Source of the DNA: Trochalopteron elliotii
Lineage: Eukaryota > Chordata > Aves > Passeriformes > Leiothrichidae
Reading direction: 5' to 3'
Length of the DNA: 64,000 nt
Assembly: GCA_024734555.1 (NCBI GenBank)
Contig: JANPWX010000061.1
Span: forward strand, 1,558,613-1,622,612
Shown here one piece after another: positions 1 to 54,765 of this stretch. Both the position numbers and the translations under genes were made by a program. Numbering within the stretch: position 1 is the first letter of the stretch; the number at the start of each line of letters is the position of its first letter. The notes beneath the pieces were generated by a model. That model was not told the origin of the DNA. It was given only the letters and a program-made list of their open reading frames with translations, and made no database searches.

Positions 1-341
1 ATCTGTTTATTCTTTTCTAGTGTGAAGACAAATAGATTTAAATAATAAGTTGAGCCTAAATCATTGTAATTCACTTATTTATTTAATCTTTTTTAGAGGA
101 GCAGTGATACTTCTAAGATTTTGCTCACTTTGCTAATAAAGACTCCAAACTGGAAAAAGATAAACTGTGGAAATTATATTTACTACATTATTTTCCCCTT
201 TCCCTGAAAGACCTTTTAACCTGCTTGGTACTTTAATGTCCTGCCTTGCTATTTGCTTTCCAATAACTGATTTTCAGTAGGGCAGTCACGACAAACGCAG
301 CCATGATGTGTGGTGACTTTAATTTCTGTTCCCTGCTCCAG

Positions 342-44062
<43,721 letters not shown>

Positions 44063-44933
44063 GAGCCAGGGGGGAACATAACACACTACCCAGCAACAGC
44101 AGCAATTAAACATGAACTTAGACTGATTGAAGTTAATCCTGAGACTCTTGAAGTAATGGCTGATATTGGATCAGCATTGTATATACAGCTCTTTCTAAAT
44201 GCCCGGCCTCCTTTTGAATATTTATTTTACTTACAAACCTTCCGTTTTCAATGATTGAAACCAACTTTTTAGTACAATTTTAAGAGGATTGATGACCACC
44301 TTCTAAAAGTAGTAAGAATCCTTTACCTCGGTTTTGTTTCAAAATTATCTTGACATTTCCAGGTATCCAAAATAGATAGATTTAATGTGGAACGATGTAA
44401 AGCTCTAATGATTATTTCTTTGCTTTGATGTGTACTGAATAACAGAAAAGTAGAGCACTTTTGTGAACTGTTGGCTATGTTTCAATCATACCTACTCCCT
44501 CTACCCCAGTTTGTGTTCCTGTGGTTGCCACTCAGAGAAATCTGTGTCTTTTGTAGAAGAAAATCTCTTCACACAAGACCATGTTAATTCGGCATTGTTT
44601 TTCTTGCATTTTTCTGTGTAAGTCTGCTCAGAAGAGTGATCCATAGCCATGGTTAATTTATGAAGTAAAAGCATTACTGGGGTAAATATGAGTTTTCCAT
44701 AGGGTTGTCCCATATATTAACTTTTAAGGCTAGATTTCACTTCTCACAATGTACTGTGTAATTCCATTAAATTATCCTTAATCTCCAAAATACGTCTTAA
44801 ACCCAATACTTGTTGATTTTCCAATATTTGCCCATCTAAGAAGCCATTACGTATTGAATTATACAGATGTCTTATATATGGTGCCAATTTCTGTACGTTG
44901 CAGACCATTCACATGTATACCAGACCAATTGCT

Positions 44934-44939
44934 AATAAA
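44934..44939 (+). terminator. COL5A2: COL5A2 proximal polyadenylation signal
   Basis: AATAAA, 872 bp after the stop codon, followed within 30 bp by a T/G-rich stretch (CCTTGGTTTT). Use here would leave out both downstream microRNA sites. Confidence 0.65.
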
Positions 44940-45053
44940 GAAAGTTTAGAAATTCCTTGGTTTTAGCTGGCATCCAGACATGCATCACCAGTAATCTGAC
45001 TTACTGGCCTTGAGTTGTCAAGGCAGGAAAGTTCCATCATTTCTTAGCATGAG

Positions 45054-45061
45054 CTACCTCA
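45054..45061 (+). promoter_or_regulatory. let-7 seed match (8-mer) in COL5A2 3' UTR
   Basis: CTACCTCA, a full 8-mer complement to the let-7 seed, inside the extended 3' UTR. Confidence 0.5.
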
Positions 45062-45186
45062 TCTCTGGAAGTTGGGATGCAATTAATATTCCTGGTTTTA
45101 TTTTAGATATTAAAAGGTGCTATGCTTCTGTTGTTATTTCAAGATAGAAGATAGGCAGGGCAAAAAAAGAAAAAGCAACAAAGTGA

Positions 45187-45194
45187 TGGTGCTA
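45187..45194 (+). promoter_or_regulatory. miR-29 seed match (8-mer) in COL5A2 3' UTR
   Basis: TGGTGCTA, the full 8-mer complement to the miR-29 seed, 25 bp before the AATAAA at 45219. miR-29 repression of fibrillar collagen mRNAs is well established. Confidence 0.6.
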
Positions 45195-45218
45195 AATGAC
45201 TCTCTAGAAGGCTGACAA

Positions 45219-45224
45219 AATAAA
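45219..45224 (+). terminator. COL5A2: COL5A2 middle polyadenylation signal
   Basis: AATAAA just downstream of the miR-29 match; cleavage about 20 bp later would keep both microRNA sites. Confidence 0.5.
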
Positions 45225-45451
45225 GATGCCTACTGTCAATGTCATGTTCAGAGCTTAGCTGTTAGGCTTACAGTGTTTGAGAGAACAATGTTACAGTGCA
45301 TTTATTTGTTGGTCATTCAGTATATAGAATGTTTTGTACCTCCAACATGCTTTATTTTGTAAAGTATGTGGGTACAAACTTACTTAGGTTTTTCGTTTCT
45401 TTACCGCATCTGTGCTCTCCACGTTTTTTTGTTTGTTCCTTAAAAAAAAAA

Positions 45452-45457
45452 AATAAA
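45452..45457 (+). terminator. COL5A2: COL5A2 possible distal polyadenylation signal
   Basis: AATAAA at the end of an 11-A run. The adjoining A tract makes it a plausible signal but also a likely internal-priming artefact in cDNA data. Confidence 0.35.
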
Positions 45458-45475
45458 CAGCTGGGGCTCTCCCTA

Positions 45476-47370
45476 AAGAAAGTCATGCACATAGCTTTTT
45501 TCATGTATCTTTGCAAAGCATTTAATTAAATACATGCTTCTCGCTATGTAAGTGGTTTCCTTTTTGTAAAACTCCTTCCAGTGTGTTCATTCCATATCAG
45601 TTCATTCCCAGGAAATTAAAAATAGAAGTATTTAATTGTTGTTTGGTTGCTGTTTGCATAAATCATTTGCAAAGTATTGTGAAATATTTTGAAGATAGGA
45701 GTACAGGAGTATTTGTAAAGCACCTTCTGTGTCAGTTTTTACAGGTAGGTGCCAGTTGTATGAAGGAAATCAGCAGGCCTAGAAAACCTGGCTAAATAAT
45801 ATTGTCAGAGACTCCAGAGAGAATTTTTACTCAAGAATGAAATGAGATTTTGCCAATTCCTAGTGGCAATGGGAGCTAACACTGATGGGAGACAGTTTCT
45901 GGACAAGCCATAAAGTCGCATTTGTAGTGAAGCAGGCAAGAATTTCCCTTCCTTTCCTCCTTCTGGAGGGGCAGGAGTTTTGCAGGTTTCTGGGTTGTCC
46001 AAATCCGTGTCCCTGCAGGGCAGGTAAGGACTGGGAAGTGGACAGGTTCATGCTGATGTTATCTGTTTGCTTTTACTGCCCATGCAGGAGCTTTATGATT
46101 TCTTTCTTACTGGCATGGAATAATTTCTATAAATATGTGACTCAGGGCTTGACTTACCATACTGGCTCCTAGAGAAGTTTTAGGTAACATTAATTTCAAG
46201 CTGCAGTGTAAAGGCTTGCTGCAGCGTCTTCAAGCAAAGGTGGTTGTGGTCATATCTCTACAACAGATTTATCCAGATTCACAAAATGTGTAACATTTGG
46301 AGGATAGGGTTATGTTTGGAATTTGGTTTTAATCTCTAATTTTAATCAACAGTATTGTAATCCATGTTTGGTATAAATAGTTTGTAAGGTTGTTGAAGGA
46401 GAAGAGTATTCCATGATGAAAAATACCTTTACTTTTCAAGTGTCTTTTTGCATCTCTTATTTCCATATGAAGTGTGCAGTATTTCCTCAGCCAGGTGCCT
46501 TGGGCACTGTAAAAGAGCTGTAACTAGAGAGGCATCTAAGGTAATATTCTGTAAAAACCAAGGCTGGAGAATCACTCAAGGACAGTCTGCTTTGAAGGGC
46601 AAGCTCTCGGGTAGTTAACTGAGGAGTCTGTAATGCAAGTGGTTGGACATGCTTTTCTCTTCTCTTGACTATGTTTAGAGCATACATAGCTATTGCACCT
46701 CTTTTCCTGTTCATGCATTCCTCAAAGTGTTGTAGAATCATATAAGGAAGGAAAAACCAAACAAATGTGTGTGGGGGTATTTTCTTACCCAGGCAACATG
46801 GCACAGCCTCATGTAAATATAGCTTTAATTTCGTGAACCCAGAATGAATGAGCTAATAATTTGTAATTTATGAAGTAGCATTAAGCAAATGTCAGCTATA
46901 ACATCTAGTGAATTTCTGTCTTAGTGACAAATAGCTTCAAAAATGGTAGAGAAAAGGCACTTCAGAGTGATTAAAATAATATAGAGTGATTACAATAATA
47001 CAGTATAAGACACTGCATGTAAATTAAATTTGAGTTAGAAGAGTTGGTTCTGTTTTCCATAACTGACATGTCCTCAGGGAGAAACAAACCCCAGGACTGC
47101 CAGCATTGACAGAAGCCTTCTCTCAGTTTCTCAAAAGCAGTAATGCCATATTTGTTTGGCAACCCTTCATTAAAAGCTCATCTAGAAATTAAATTCCCAA
47201 ACTCCTTCCTTGCCTTCTGCTAGCTTCCTTGTAGCTATGATAAATAACCAGCTCTAAGTTTTCAGCACTAAAAAGGTTCTGTAGAGCACCAGCAGTACTA
47301 CCTGCACTAGAATAATGTACCAAGCAACACAGAAACAATGAAGAAAATGGAAGATTTTTCTTCTCTGCAA
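45476..47370. other. Intergenic, nothing recognised
   Basis: AT-rich sequence with short chance ORFs only; no RNA gene, repeat family or conserved coding segment that I can identify. Confidence 0.6.
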
Positions 47371-47820
47371 AGGCAAGTAGAGAGTCTAAAAACAGTTTAA
47401 GAGCAAAAAGCACTATTTTTCTTATTGTAGAATAAGAGCCTCTGTGGCTTTCTTGTGTCTCCTATAACTGCCTGAGATTGAGCACAGTAATTGAGCTGGT
47501 AAACACATAATCTCTGGATATTTTTAAATTACTTTTTCAGGAAATGCAGGCTATACTGAAGGTTTAATACTCACTGGGCAGTTTTTTTCTCGCTGAGAGA
47601 GGATTCCAGAAAGAGTAAAACAATTGCAAAAGGAAAAGCAAAACTAAATGGAAATGTGGAAATGCTAATGAAGGAAAAAAAAATTCCCTGCAAGTATCAT
47701 AGAGAAAAGAAGGTAAAAAATTAGAGCATTAGATGGTTTCAAAAATCATGACAAAAGGTAAAACTAAATCAGCAGTTCAATAGCTGAAACAGAAATGCCT
47801 TAGAAGCTGTGGACCCATAG
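47371..47820 (+). repeat. Diverged duplicated block, copy A part 1
   Basis: Pairs in direct orientation with 50847-51314. Shared anchors in order include GGCAAGTA, AAGTCTAAA-like, TGAGCACAGTA, CTGAGAGAGG, GAGTAAAACAATTG, TTCCCTGCAAGTAT, AAAATCATGACAAAAGGTAA and ATCAGCAGTTCAAT. I judge about 75-80% identity with small indels (estimate by eye). Not a repeat family I recognise. Confidence 0.8.
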
Positions 47821-47836
47821 ACAAATTTTATTGTGA

Positions 47837-47938
47837 ATTTGCTGCTCATTCCTGTGAGGCAATTATTGGACAGTATCTTCAGGAGCAATAAAAGAGAAAA
47901 AAAGCAGTTTATGCCTTTTCTAAAAGCCAGAGGAGAAA
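47837..47938 (+). repeat. Diverged duplicated block, copy A part 2
   Basis: Pairs with 51711-51804; shared anchors are TCATTCCTG, ATTGGACA and GTAAAAGA/AATAAAAGA. In copy A it follows part 1 after 16 bp; in copy B about 400 bp intervene. Confidence 0.6.
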
Positions 47939-48702
47939 GGGCACGATATGACAGCCAATGGCCTGTGCAGAGTGGTGCAAACATTAAAACTGAAAAGTTT
48001 TATGGCATTTCACAACACCAGAGAGCTTGATTGGCGATGTGTCTGCTGTGCTCTTGGCATTACATGTTTTATCCTTTGCTGGGAGAAGGTCTGGAAAAGT
48101 ACAAAGATATCAGGCAACACTAGTTTGAGCAGGATGCTAAAGAGTCCATTTCTAACTCCCTCCCCCATGTTTATTTTGTGCACATTGTCATTTCCTTGTT
48201 GGTAGAGTTAGAAGCCATCTTTCTGTAAGCTTTGGCTTAAGTTTTGTCATGTTCTTATATCAGAGAGTGGTGGACTATCAACTGTTTCTATTACAAAATT
48301 AGTAATTAGTTCCTTGATTGAGATATATTACTGTCCATCCTGCAGAAAAGGCTGCAGCCCTTTTTAGGGATGTTTGTGCAGAGAAAAAGAAACAACCAAG
48401 CACATTCATGTCTGCCAAAGCATCAAAGAACTGCTTTTCAGCCTCAGTTAACTGAATGAAAACAATCTGATACAAACCAAACCAAGCATAACAAAAGAAC
48501 CTAACTACAATTCTAGAAATTTGGTGAACTATTTTTTGCATGTTTGGTATGGTATGATCTTCCCTGCCACAGAGACAGGACAGTGACAGAAGATAGTGAT
48601 GTCTGCAAGAGCCATTCAGCAGCCTCTGCCCTCTGAGGAACAAGCTGTGTGACTCCAAACAAAAATCAGAGAAAATTTGAGCATTTCCTTCTGCTTTCTT
48701 CT
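47939..48702. other. Intergenic, left part of the 2.1 kb insertion in copy A
   Basis: No recognised gene. Weak similarity between 48075-48150 and 51378-51440 (TTTGCTGGGAG to AGAGTCCA) hints that the duplicated family is larger than the aligned parts. Confidence 0.4.
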
Positions 48703-49206
48703 TGCTGGGGTTTGATCCAGCCCCTGAACACCAGACAGACACTTGTCTACTCCTCACCCCCCTCAGTGGGGCAGGGAGGAGAATCGGGGGGTAAAAAAAA
48801 TATAAGATTAACTGGAAGACAGAAAAAGGGAAAATAATGATAACAACAAAAGAATTCAAATATACAAAACAATTGCATAGAATGCAGTTGCTCACCACCC
48901 AATGACCTATACCCAGCCAATTCCTGAGCAGTGGCCCCTGGCCACCTTCCACCACAGATTTATGTGCTGAGGATGACTCCATATGGTCTGGAATGTCCCT
49001 TGGATCAGCTGAGGTCAGCTGTCCTGGCTGTGTCACCTCCCAGCCCCTTGTGCTCCCTCAGCCTCCTTGCTGGCAGGGCAACATAAGAAGCTGACAAGGC
49101 CTTAATGTAAGCACTGCTCAGCAACAGCACCATCAGCAGCAAGATTTTCATCCCAAATCCAAAGACAGTACTGGGAAGAGAATTAATTTTGTCACAGCTG
49201 ACGCAT
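48703..49206 (-). mobile_element. Solo LTR of a bird endogenous retrovirus-like element
   Basis: Read on the - strand, it runs from a GCTGTGACAAAATTAATTCT start through GAGCAGTGCTTACATTAAGG, a CATAAA box near 48957, and a pyrimidine/G-rich end with CCCCCCGATTCTCC, finishing GGGGCTGGATCAAACCCCAG. This order matches an LTR family I recall from many neoavian genomes. No internal retroviral genes flank it. The outer ends are decayed and no target-site duplication is visible. It sits inside the first copy of the duplicated block. Confidence 0.75.
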
Positions 49207-50051
49207 ATCAAGTCGGCCATTTCCTGCTAGGAATTTTGATCCCTGTTTTATAGATGCACCCAAATTGAAAAGAGGACTGAGCAAAGTTTTCCAGGTTCCT
49301 TGGACATGTTATAACAAATACAGTGAAGCTGAAATGTAAGTTACAATAGGAATATTTACAAAAAACTCAGAGAAAGCACTTCTCCAGTGCCTCCAGGAGT
49401 GACCTTTCAATGACTGTCTTCTCAACGGATGTGGACTCATATGAACCATATGTTTCTGTATTAAGAAACATTCTAATTTAATGACTACAATAACACTGTC
49501 TTATTGCCATAAATAATAACCAGTCCTCCAAATTAACACTTTTTTCAGTCTGTATGAATAATGTGCACCTGACAAGGAACACTGGACCTTAGATTTTACT
49601 AGTGTGAAGCTATGAGGACAGCCATACCATGGCAAAGCATGTGTTGGGAAGAACTCTTTCTTTTATTAATTCAAAATTCTTGTAGACAGCTTTTCCTCCA
49701 GGTTACTGCCTGCAACTGGAGGCTTAATACTATTTAGCTGAAACCACAGCAAAAGAAGGGTTACAAATTACACCCAATGCTTTTTTAAAAGTGGATTTCT
49801 TTTGTCTCAGGAGAGGAAGTTATTGGCAATTTGCCAATAACTTGCCAGCTTCCAGAAGAAATTCCTAGCAGCTGCTCAAATCCAGAAACCATCAGGAGCC
49901 CACTCTAAGTGCTGCTTTACCTTGGCTTGGCTTTAGGTGCCAAATTACTGCTGGGAGAGGGGACTTGGGGGGGCTTAAAGCAGCTGCCAGCCGTGGTGGC
50001 CGTGGAGAAGCCTTGCCTGTGTCCCAGGGGAAACTGAGAATGTAACCACTG
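49207..50051. other. Intergenic, right part of the 2.1 kb insertion in copy A
   Basis: Unique-looking sequence; includes a near-perfect short inverted repeat TTATTGGCAATTTGCCAATAA at about 49.83 kb. No gene recognised. Confidence 0.5.
49829..49849. repeat. Perfect short palindrome
   Basis: Ten-base arms TTATTGGCAA and TTGCCAATAA separated by one T. This could be a hairpin or a symmetric NFI/CCAAT-type binding site (TTGGCAATTTGCCAA); function unknown. Confidence 0.6.
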
Positions 50052-50348
50052 AGTTACAGGTGTTCACAATTTGTTTGCAATTAGGACCTAATCAGGTAGC
50101 AAAGCTTTTCTCTTAGACAAGCGTTGGTTAGATTGTCGTCGTGTTCTAGGGTTTTTTACACATAATTTTTGTAAAAAGCAAAGAAATGGGGTGTTGCAGT
50201 AGTCCCTGTGCCACAGACAATAGGAAGTCCACATTCACTGGAAGAAAGGCTCTGGTGTCCTACAAAAGAGCTCCACCCTGAGATGACAACTTGCAGTTAA
50301 CTGGAAAGGCAAAGTTCCAAGGTAATGTTAAAGTCTAAATTAGTAAAT
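50052..50348 (+). repeat. Diverged duplicated block, copy A part 3
   Basis: Pairs with 51819-52092; shared anchors are ACAGGTGTT, AATTTGTTT, GCTCTGGTGTCCT and AGCTCCACC/AGCTGCACC. It is split from part 2 by 2.1 kb that includes the solo LTR. Confidence 0.7.
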
Positions 50349-50846
50349 ATCTTAAGGTCACTGATATGTCCTGAAAAACTCCTTGAGGAAGGGTGTTTTT
50401 CTCTTGTTTCTTTTCTTGTTTCAGAGAGCCACGGGAATATGGTGCTGTGAAGTAAATGAGATCAGCTGGTGTAGGGGAAGCCAGAATTAGAGATTTCTTG
50501 TATCAGTCTTATCACTGTGTGGGCAACTTCTTTCCTTGTTTTTTCCTGCCTTTCATGTAGTTTCATGCCTCTCTTTCAACTATGTAGACTACAATATTTT
50601 CTCCTTTTCTCCAAGACAGCTTTAAATTTAAATGCTTGAAAGCAGGTGTTGGTGTTTTCATCTAGACCAGTTTATACTGAGCAGTTCTGGAGGCTTGAAG
50701 TGTAAGGAAGACAAACAGAGAATTCATGGCTTTAGCCCCTTCTGGGTGAGAGAATTTGTTCAACCCACAGTTTTGGATTTATGCACCTTGGTTTTAGACT
50801 AACTGTGAAGAAGAGTTTACATTTTTATGGGGTTTTTTGTCTGTGG

Positions 50847-51314
50847 AGGCAAGTAAAAAGTCTAAAGATGGATTAAGAGCAAAAACTATGATTTTTTTTT
50901 TTCTCCTGCTGTGGGGTGAGGGCCCCTAGGTTTCTTTGCTCCCCTGTAGCTGCCTGACACTGAGCACAGTAGTTATTAGACTCATAATCTATGGATATTT
51001 TAATTAATTTTTCAGGAAGTTGAGACTATACTGGAGGTTTAATATTCTCAAGGCAGTTGGTCTTGCTGAGAGAGGGTTCCAGGAAGACAGAGAGTAAAAC
51101 AATTGTAAAAGGAAAAGTTAAACTGAATGAAAATGTAGAACTGCTAGTGAAGTAAAAAAAGATTCCCTGCAAGTATGCAAATATCACAGAATAAACAAGG
51201 TAAAAATAAGAGTTAGACTATGTTGTTACTGTAGTTAAAAAATCATGACAAAAGGTAACAATCAGCAGTTCAATGGCTGAAACAAAAAATGCCAGAGAAA
51301 CTGAGAATCCATAG
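50847..51314 (+). repeat. Diverged duplicated block, copy B part 1
   Basis: Partner of 47371-47820, about 3.48 kb downstream in the same orientation. Confidence 0.8.
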
Positions 51315-51710
51315 ATGTTGTTGTCAAGTGTGTTTATGCTAGAAAGAGATACATAATCTTGGATTATCACAGTTTGCTTGCTGGGAGTTTAAAGATTTTG
51401 TTGAAGGGTGTGATTTCAGTCAGATGCTGCAGAGTCCAGAATATCCACAAGGAGCCTGTTAGGGCAGAATTGCTACCTGAGGACCAGAAAATTTAGACTG
51501 GTTTTAGCCTGCCTATTTCACCTGCTGTCATGCTATTCAGAAATTCAGCCTGTGTTAAAATCAGAGGTAATGCTTCTCAATGTATGAAATAAATATGAAA
51601 GAAACATGAAGACTGTGATGAATTACAGCTGAGAATCACCTGTGTTAAACTCTGCCCCAAGGGAAAACTTGTGTGCACAAAGGGAACACCTTGAACAACT
51701 GAGCAGCTTT

Positions 51711-52092
51711 CTTGTGAAGCTGTTGTCATTCCTGAGAGGAATTGGACAATACCTTTAGGAACAGTAAAAGAAATCTGCTTTTTCCACCAGTCAAAGAAGA
51801 GGAGACTGAGTGAGGAATAAGTCACAGGTGTTTATAATTTGTTTACAAGTAGGATCTAATTAAACAGCAAAGCCCTTCTGTTGGAGAAGGGGTTGCTGTA
51901 TTCCTGCTGTGTTTTGGAGTGTTTTAAACATAATCTCAATAAAAAATGTGCAGAAAGGAGATGTTGAAATAGTCCCCATGCCAAGGACTCCAACAGAAGA
52001 AAAAGCTCTGGTGTCCTGCACATGAGCTGCACCTTCAGGTGTAATGGGAAAGGTGAAGTTTCAAGGCAATATGGAAACCTAAATCAGTGATA
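51711..52092 (+). repeat. Diverged duplicated block, copy B parts 2 and 3
   Basis: Parts homologous to 47837-47938 and 50052-50348 lie here almost side by side (14 bp apart), so copy B seems to keep the order that preceded the 2.1 kb insertion in copy A. Confidence 0.65.
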
Positions 52093-52235
52093 CTTTGTGT
52101 TCTTGGTATGATTCAAGCAACATTTTGTGGCAGAGTTTAGTTTGCTTACATGTTTGGGGGATTTTTTTGGGGTAGGTGGGATTTATTATTTTTTTTTAGC
52201 TTTTATTTTGCGCAGCATTGTTTTTTGGTTTTGTT

Positions 52236-52256
52236 GGGGGGGGGGGGGGGGGGGGG
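52236..52256 (+). repeat. 21-base G homopolymer
   Basis: An uninterrupted run of 21 G, preceded by T/G-rich sequence. It can form G-quadruplex structures and is a common place for sequencing and assembly length errors. Confidence 0.95.
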
Positions 52257-53929
52257 TTTTGCATTTTGTGGTTGTTGATGCTGCAGTTGATGCAGTGACT
52301 AAGACATCATCCATATACTGAACTGAGTTCCAAGACACTGTAAGTTGCTTTTTCACCATTCAGTGTTCCCTAGCTCTGCATTAGTTTTAAGACTGTGCAT
52401 ACAAACATGTAGATGTCAAAGTCAGGGAAAGACAAATATAGCAAAATACACGGTACCACACTCTCCTATCAAGAAGTAATCATACACCAAGTTCTGATTC
52501 TAACTGCAGTAAATGTTACAATCTACTTGTGTTACTGATTTTCCTTTTGAGAAGGCTGCCTACTAAATGAGTAAACTACATATGAAATACAACATTCTCA
52601 ACCAAAAAGACAATACAAGGTGCACAAAACAGCAGTTTTGCAAATATGACTGACTTGAAAAACTTAATTTCTGTATGCTCAGTGGGAGAAAGCTAAGCTT
52701 TAATCAAATTAGTTTATTATCTTATAAAATTTCAAACAGTTGTCAACACGCTGTATCTCAAGACTTAAGTATTCTATTTATAATTATTCAAAATAAAATT
52801 CTTTTCTTACTCAGCCCAGTAATCCTGTAGGAGGGAGCAAGTCAAGAGGGAGAGAAGCCCTCTCACTTGTACTCTTGGAGACAGCCCCTCTGGATTCAGA
52901 GCAGGGGCAGCAGTCCTGTCCCTCTGTGCTTTTCCTGGTCTGTGATCCTGCCCTGCCCCGGCTCCTTCCAGACATTTTACACTGTTGGTGCCCAGAGCCT
53001 TCACACCGTGCAGAGCTTTAACTCCCTCCCCTTCCTCTCTGCACACAGAGACAGCTGCAGTGTTTGTCTCTGGGATGTTTCAGTGGGGAATAGGTCAGGC
53101 TCTAAAACAGAGCAGGATTACAAGGAAAATCACTGAATATGTACAATGACTTGGCAGAACCTTTTCCAAGTAACCTCACTGTGCCATGCCCCACTCTGTC
53201 CTAGCACACATTTATTAATTTCCAATACAGGTCACACCTGGAGCTTTGCAGAAGACACAAGTGACCTGTAACAGCTTCCTCAATGAGATCACTCTGCAAG
53301 ACCTGGCACTCTATTCCTTTTCCTTTTTCTAATTCCAAGTGATCCTTTCTCAAACACACAGCAAACATTTATGGGACAAACTCACACCACTGAACACAGC
53401 CTTAATACTAATTATAGCACGTCATAGAAACCTTTATCTGCAGAAGATCGTATTATTTATCCTCAATTATGAACAAAATAAACTTCTTTAATCTCCACAG
53501 CAGATCAGGAAAACTCCCATTCATCCCCTGCTTTGATCTACGCCCTTTTTTTTTCAGAATAAAACTCAGCTCAGGAGTCTGTTGTTTCTCTGAAATATAT
53601 TATCATCCTATCCAACCATAAGTTTTGAGGCACTATCAAACTGAGTGTAATCTGTCCATCTTTGAGAAAATTGTCTGCAAGTGTGGCAGAACATGTCCAG
53701 ACAACATTAAGATCCCAAAAGCACCACGTTAGTAGCACGTTTCTGGTCAGCAGCCTGGGATAACCAAACACACGGTGAACAAGGAGCCGAGGAGCCTTTT
53801 TCACCTTCTGCCCTGCCTTAGTGCAGGCGACTTTCTGTCCCAGGTTATCCCTGCAGACCATCATTTCCCTTCCAGTGCTTTAGCCCAACATGGTCCGCAC
53901 CTGTTGTGAACCAAGGGACGGTGTTTAAC
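52257..53929. other. Intergenic between the G tract and the CpG-rich island
   Basis: No gene recognised. 52.85-53.10 kb is C-rich with chance ORFs on both strands. Confidence 0.5.
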
Positions 53930-53946
53930 AGAGACTCTTCCTCTGA

Positions 53947-54176
53947 GCACCGGCCCCGGGGGAACCAGAGCCGGCCGGGGGAAGCGGCACCGGCCCGGGG
54001 GAATCCAGGGGCGGTCTGGGGGAACCGGAAACGGCGCCGGGAGAACCGGAACCGGCCAGGGAGAACCCAGGGGCGGTCCGGGGGTACCGGAACTGGCCCG
54101 GGTGAAGCGGAACCGGCCCGGGAGAAGCGGAAACGGCCCCGGGGAAACCGGAACCGGCCCGCGCCCGGCCAGAACG
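53947..54176 (+). repeat. GC-rich minisatellite, ~15-16 bp subunit in a ~62 bp higher-order unit
   Basis: Degenerate tandem units built on GGGGGAACCGG and CCGGCCCGGG. The segment CAGGGGCGGTCYGGGGG recurs at 54006 and 54068, giving a 62 bp long period. It is very CpG-rich, unlike the AT-rich DNA around it. Open frames exist on both strands, as expected for GC-rich repeats with few stop codons. Confidence 0.85.
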
Positions 54177-54397
54177 CAGCTGCGCCGGGCGGGGCTCGTT
54201 CCTCCGCGCCTGTACGGAGAGGCACGGCCGGAACTCGCCCATGTTTGAATGAAAAAAGGCGGTGTCTGTGTCGGCTCCCAGGCCGCCCCCCGTGTCCCAC
54301 ACAAACACACTGGGCGGCGTCGCGCCGGCTCCTCCACACCAAATAAACAGAGTTCGTAGCCTCGCTCTGTACCAAATAAGCAAAGTGCGCTGCCGTG

Positions 54398-54765
54398 CTC
54401 TGTTTCTTACGTAGCAAACAGCGAAATTACGCGGCACCAGTGCGTAGTTACGCTGTTTATTACGTAGCAAATAGCGAATTTTCGAATTCCTGTTTTCAGC
54501 AAAAAAGCCAAGTGCGTAATTACGCTGTTTGTTACGTAGCAAATAGCGAATTTTCGTGTCTCTGGTTTTAGCAAAAAAGCCAAGTGCGTAATTACGCTGT
54601 TTATTACGTAGCAAATAGCGAATTTTCGAATTCCTGTTTTCAGCAAAAAAGCCAAGTGCGTAATTACGCTGTTTGTTACGTAGCAAATAGCGAAATTACG
54701 CGGCGCCAGTGCGTAGTTACGCTGTTTATTACGTAGCAAACAGCGAAATTGCGGGGCGCCGCTCT
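54398..54765 (+). repeat. CpG-rich tandem array with alternating 72 bp and 53 bp units
   Basis: Units starting GCGTARTTACGCTGTTT begin at 54442, 54514, 54586, 54658 and 54711: three exact 72 bp steps followed by a 53 bp step. Each 72 bp unit holds the palindrome TACGTA, AGCAAATAGCGAATTTTCG and CAGCAAAAAAGCCAAGTGCG. The 53 bp form lacks the middle of the unit and ends GGCRCCAGT. Because 72 is a multiple of three, the - strand stays open with a 24-residue repeat, but I do not regard it as a gene. Confidence 0.9.

Larger units (their letters stand above)
44063..45475 (+). other. COL5A2: COL5A2 3' untranslated region (distal end uncertain)
   Basis: AT-rich sequence after the stop, without open frames of note. 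AATAAA signals occur at 44934-44939, 45219-45224 and 45452-45457, so transcripts may end near 44.96, 45.24 or 45.47 kb. The stretch beyond the first signal holds a let-7 and a miR-29 seed match, which suggests that the longer form is used. The exact end is an inference. Confidence 0.7.

Noticed and set aside
48299..49036. 245-codon frame on the - strand
   Set aside because: It starts inside the solo LTR and runs into unique DNA. No domain, signal or splice context is recognisable, and the composition is like random AT-rich sequence.
53906..54346. 146-codon + strand frame and 158- and 190-codon - strand frames in GC-rich DNA
   Set aside because: GC-rich tandem repeats lack stop codons on both strands; the predicted proteins are low-complexity Arg/Pro/Gly.
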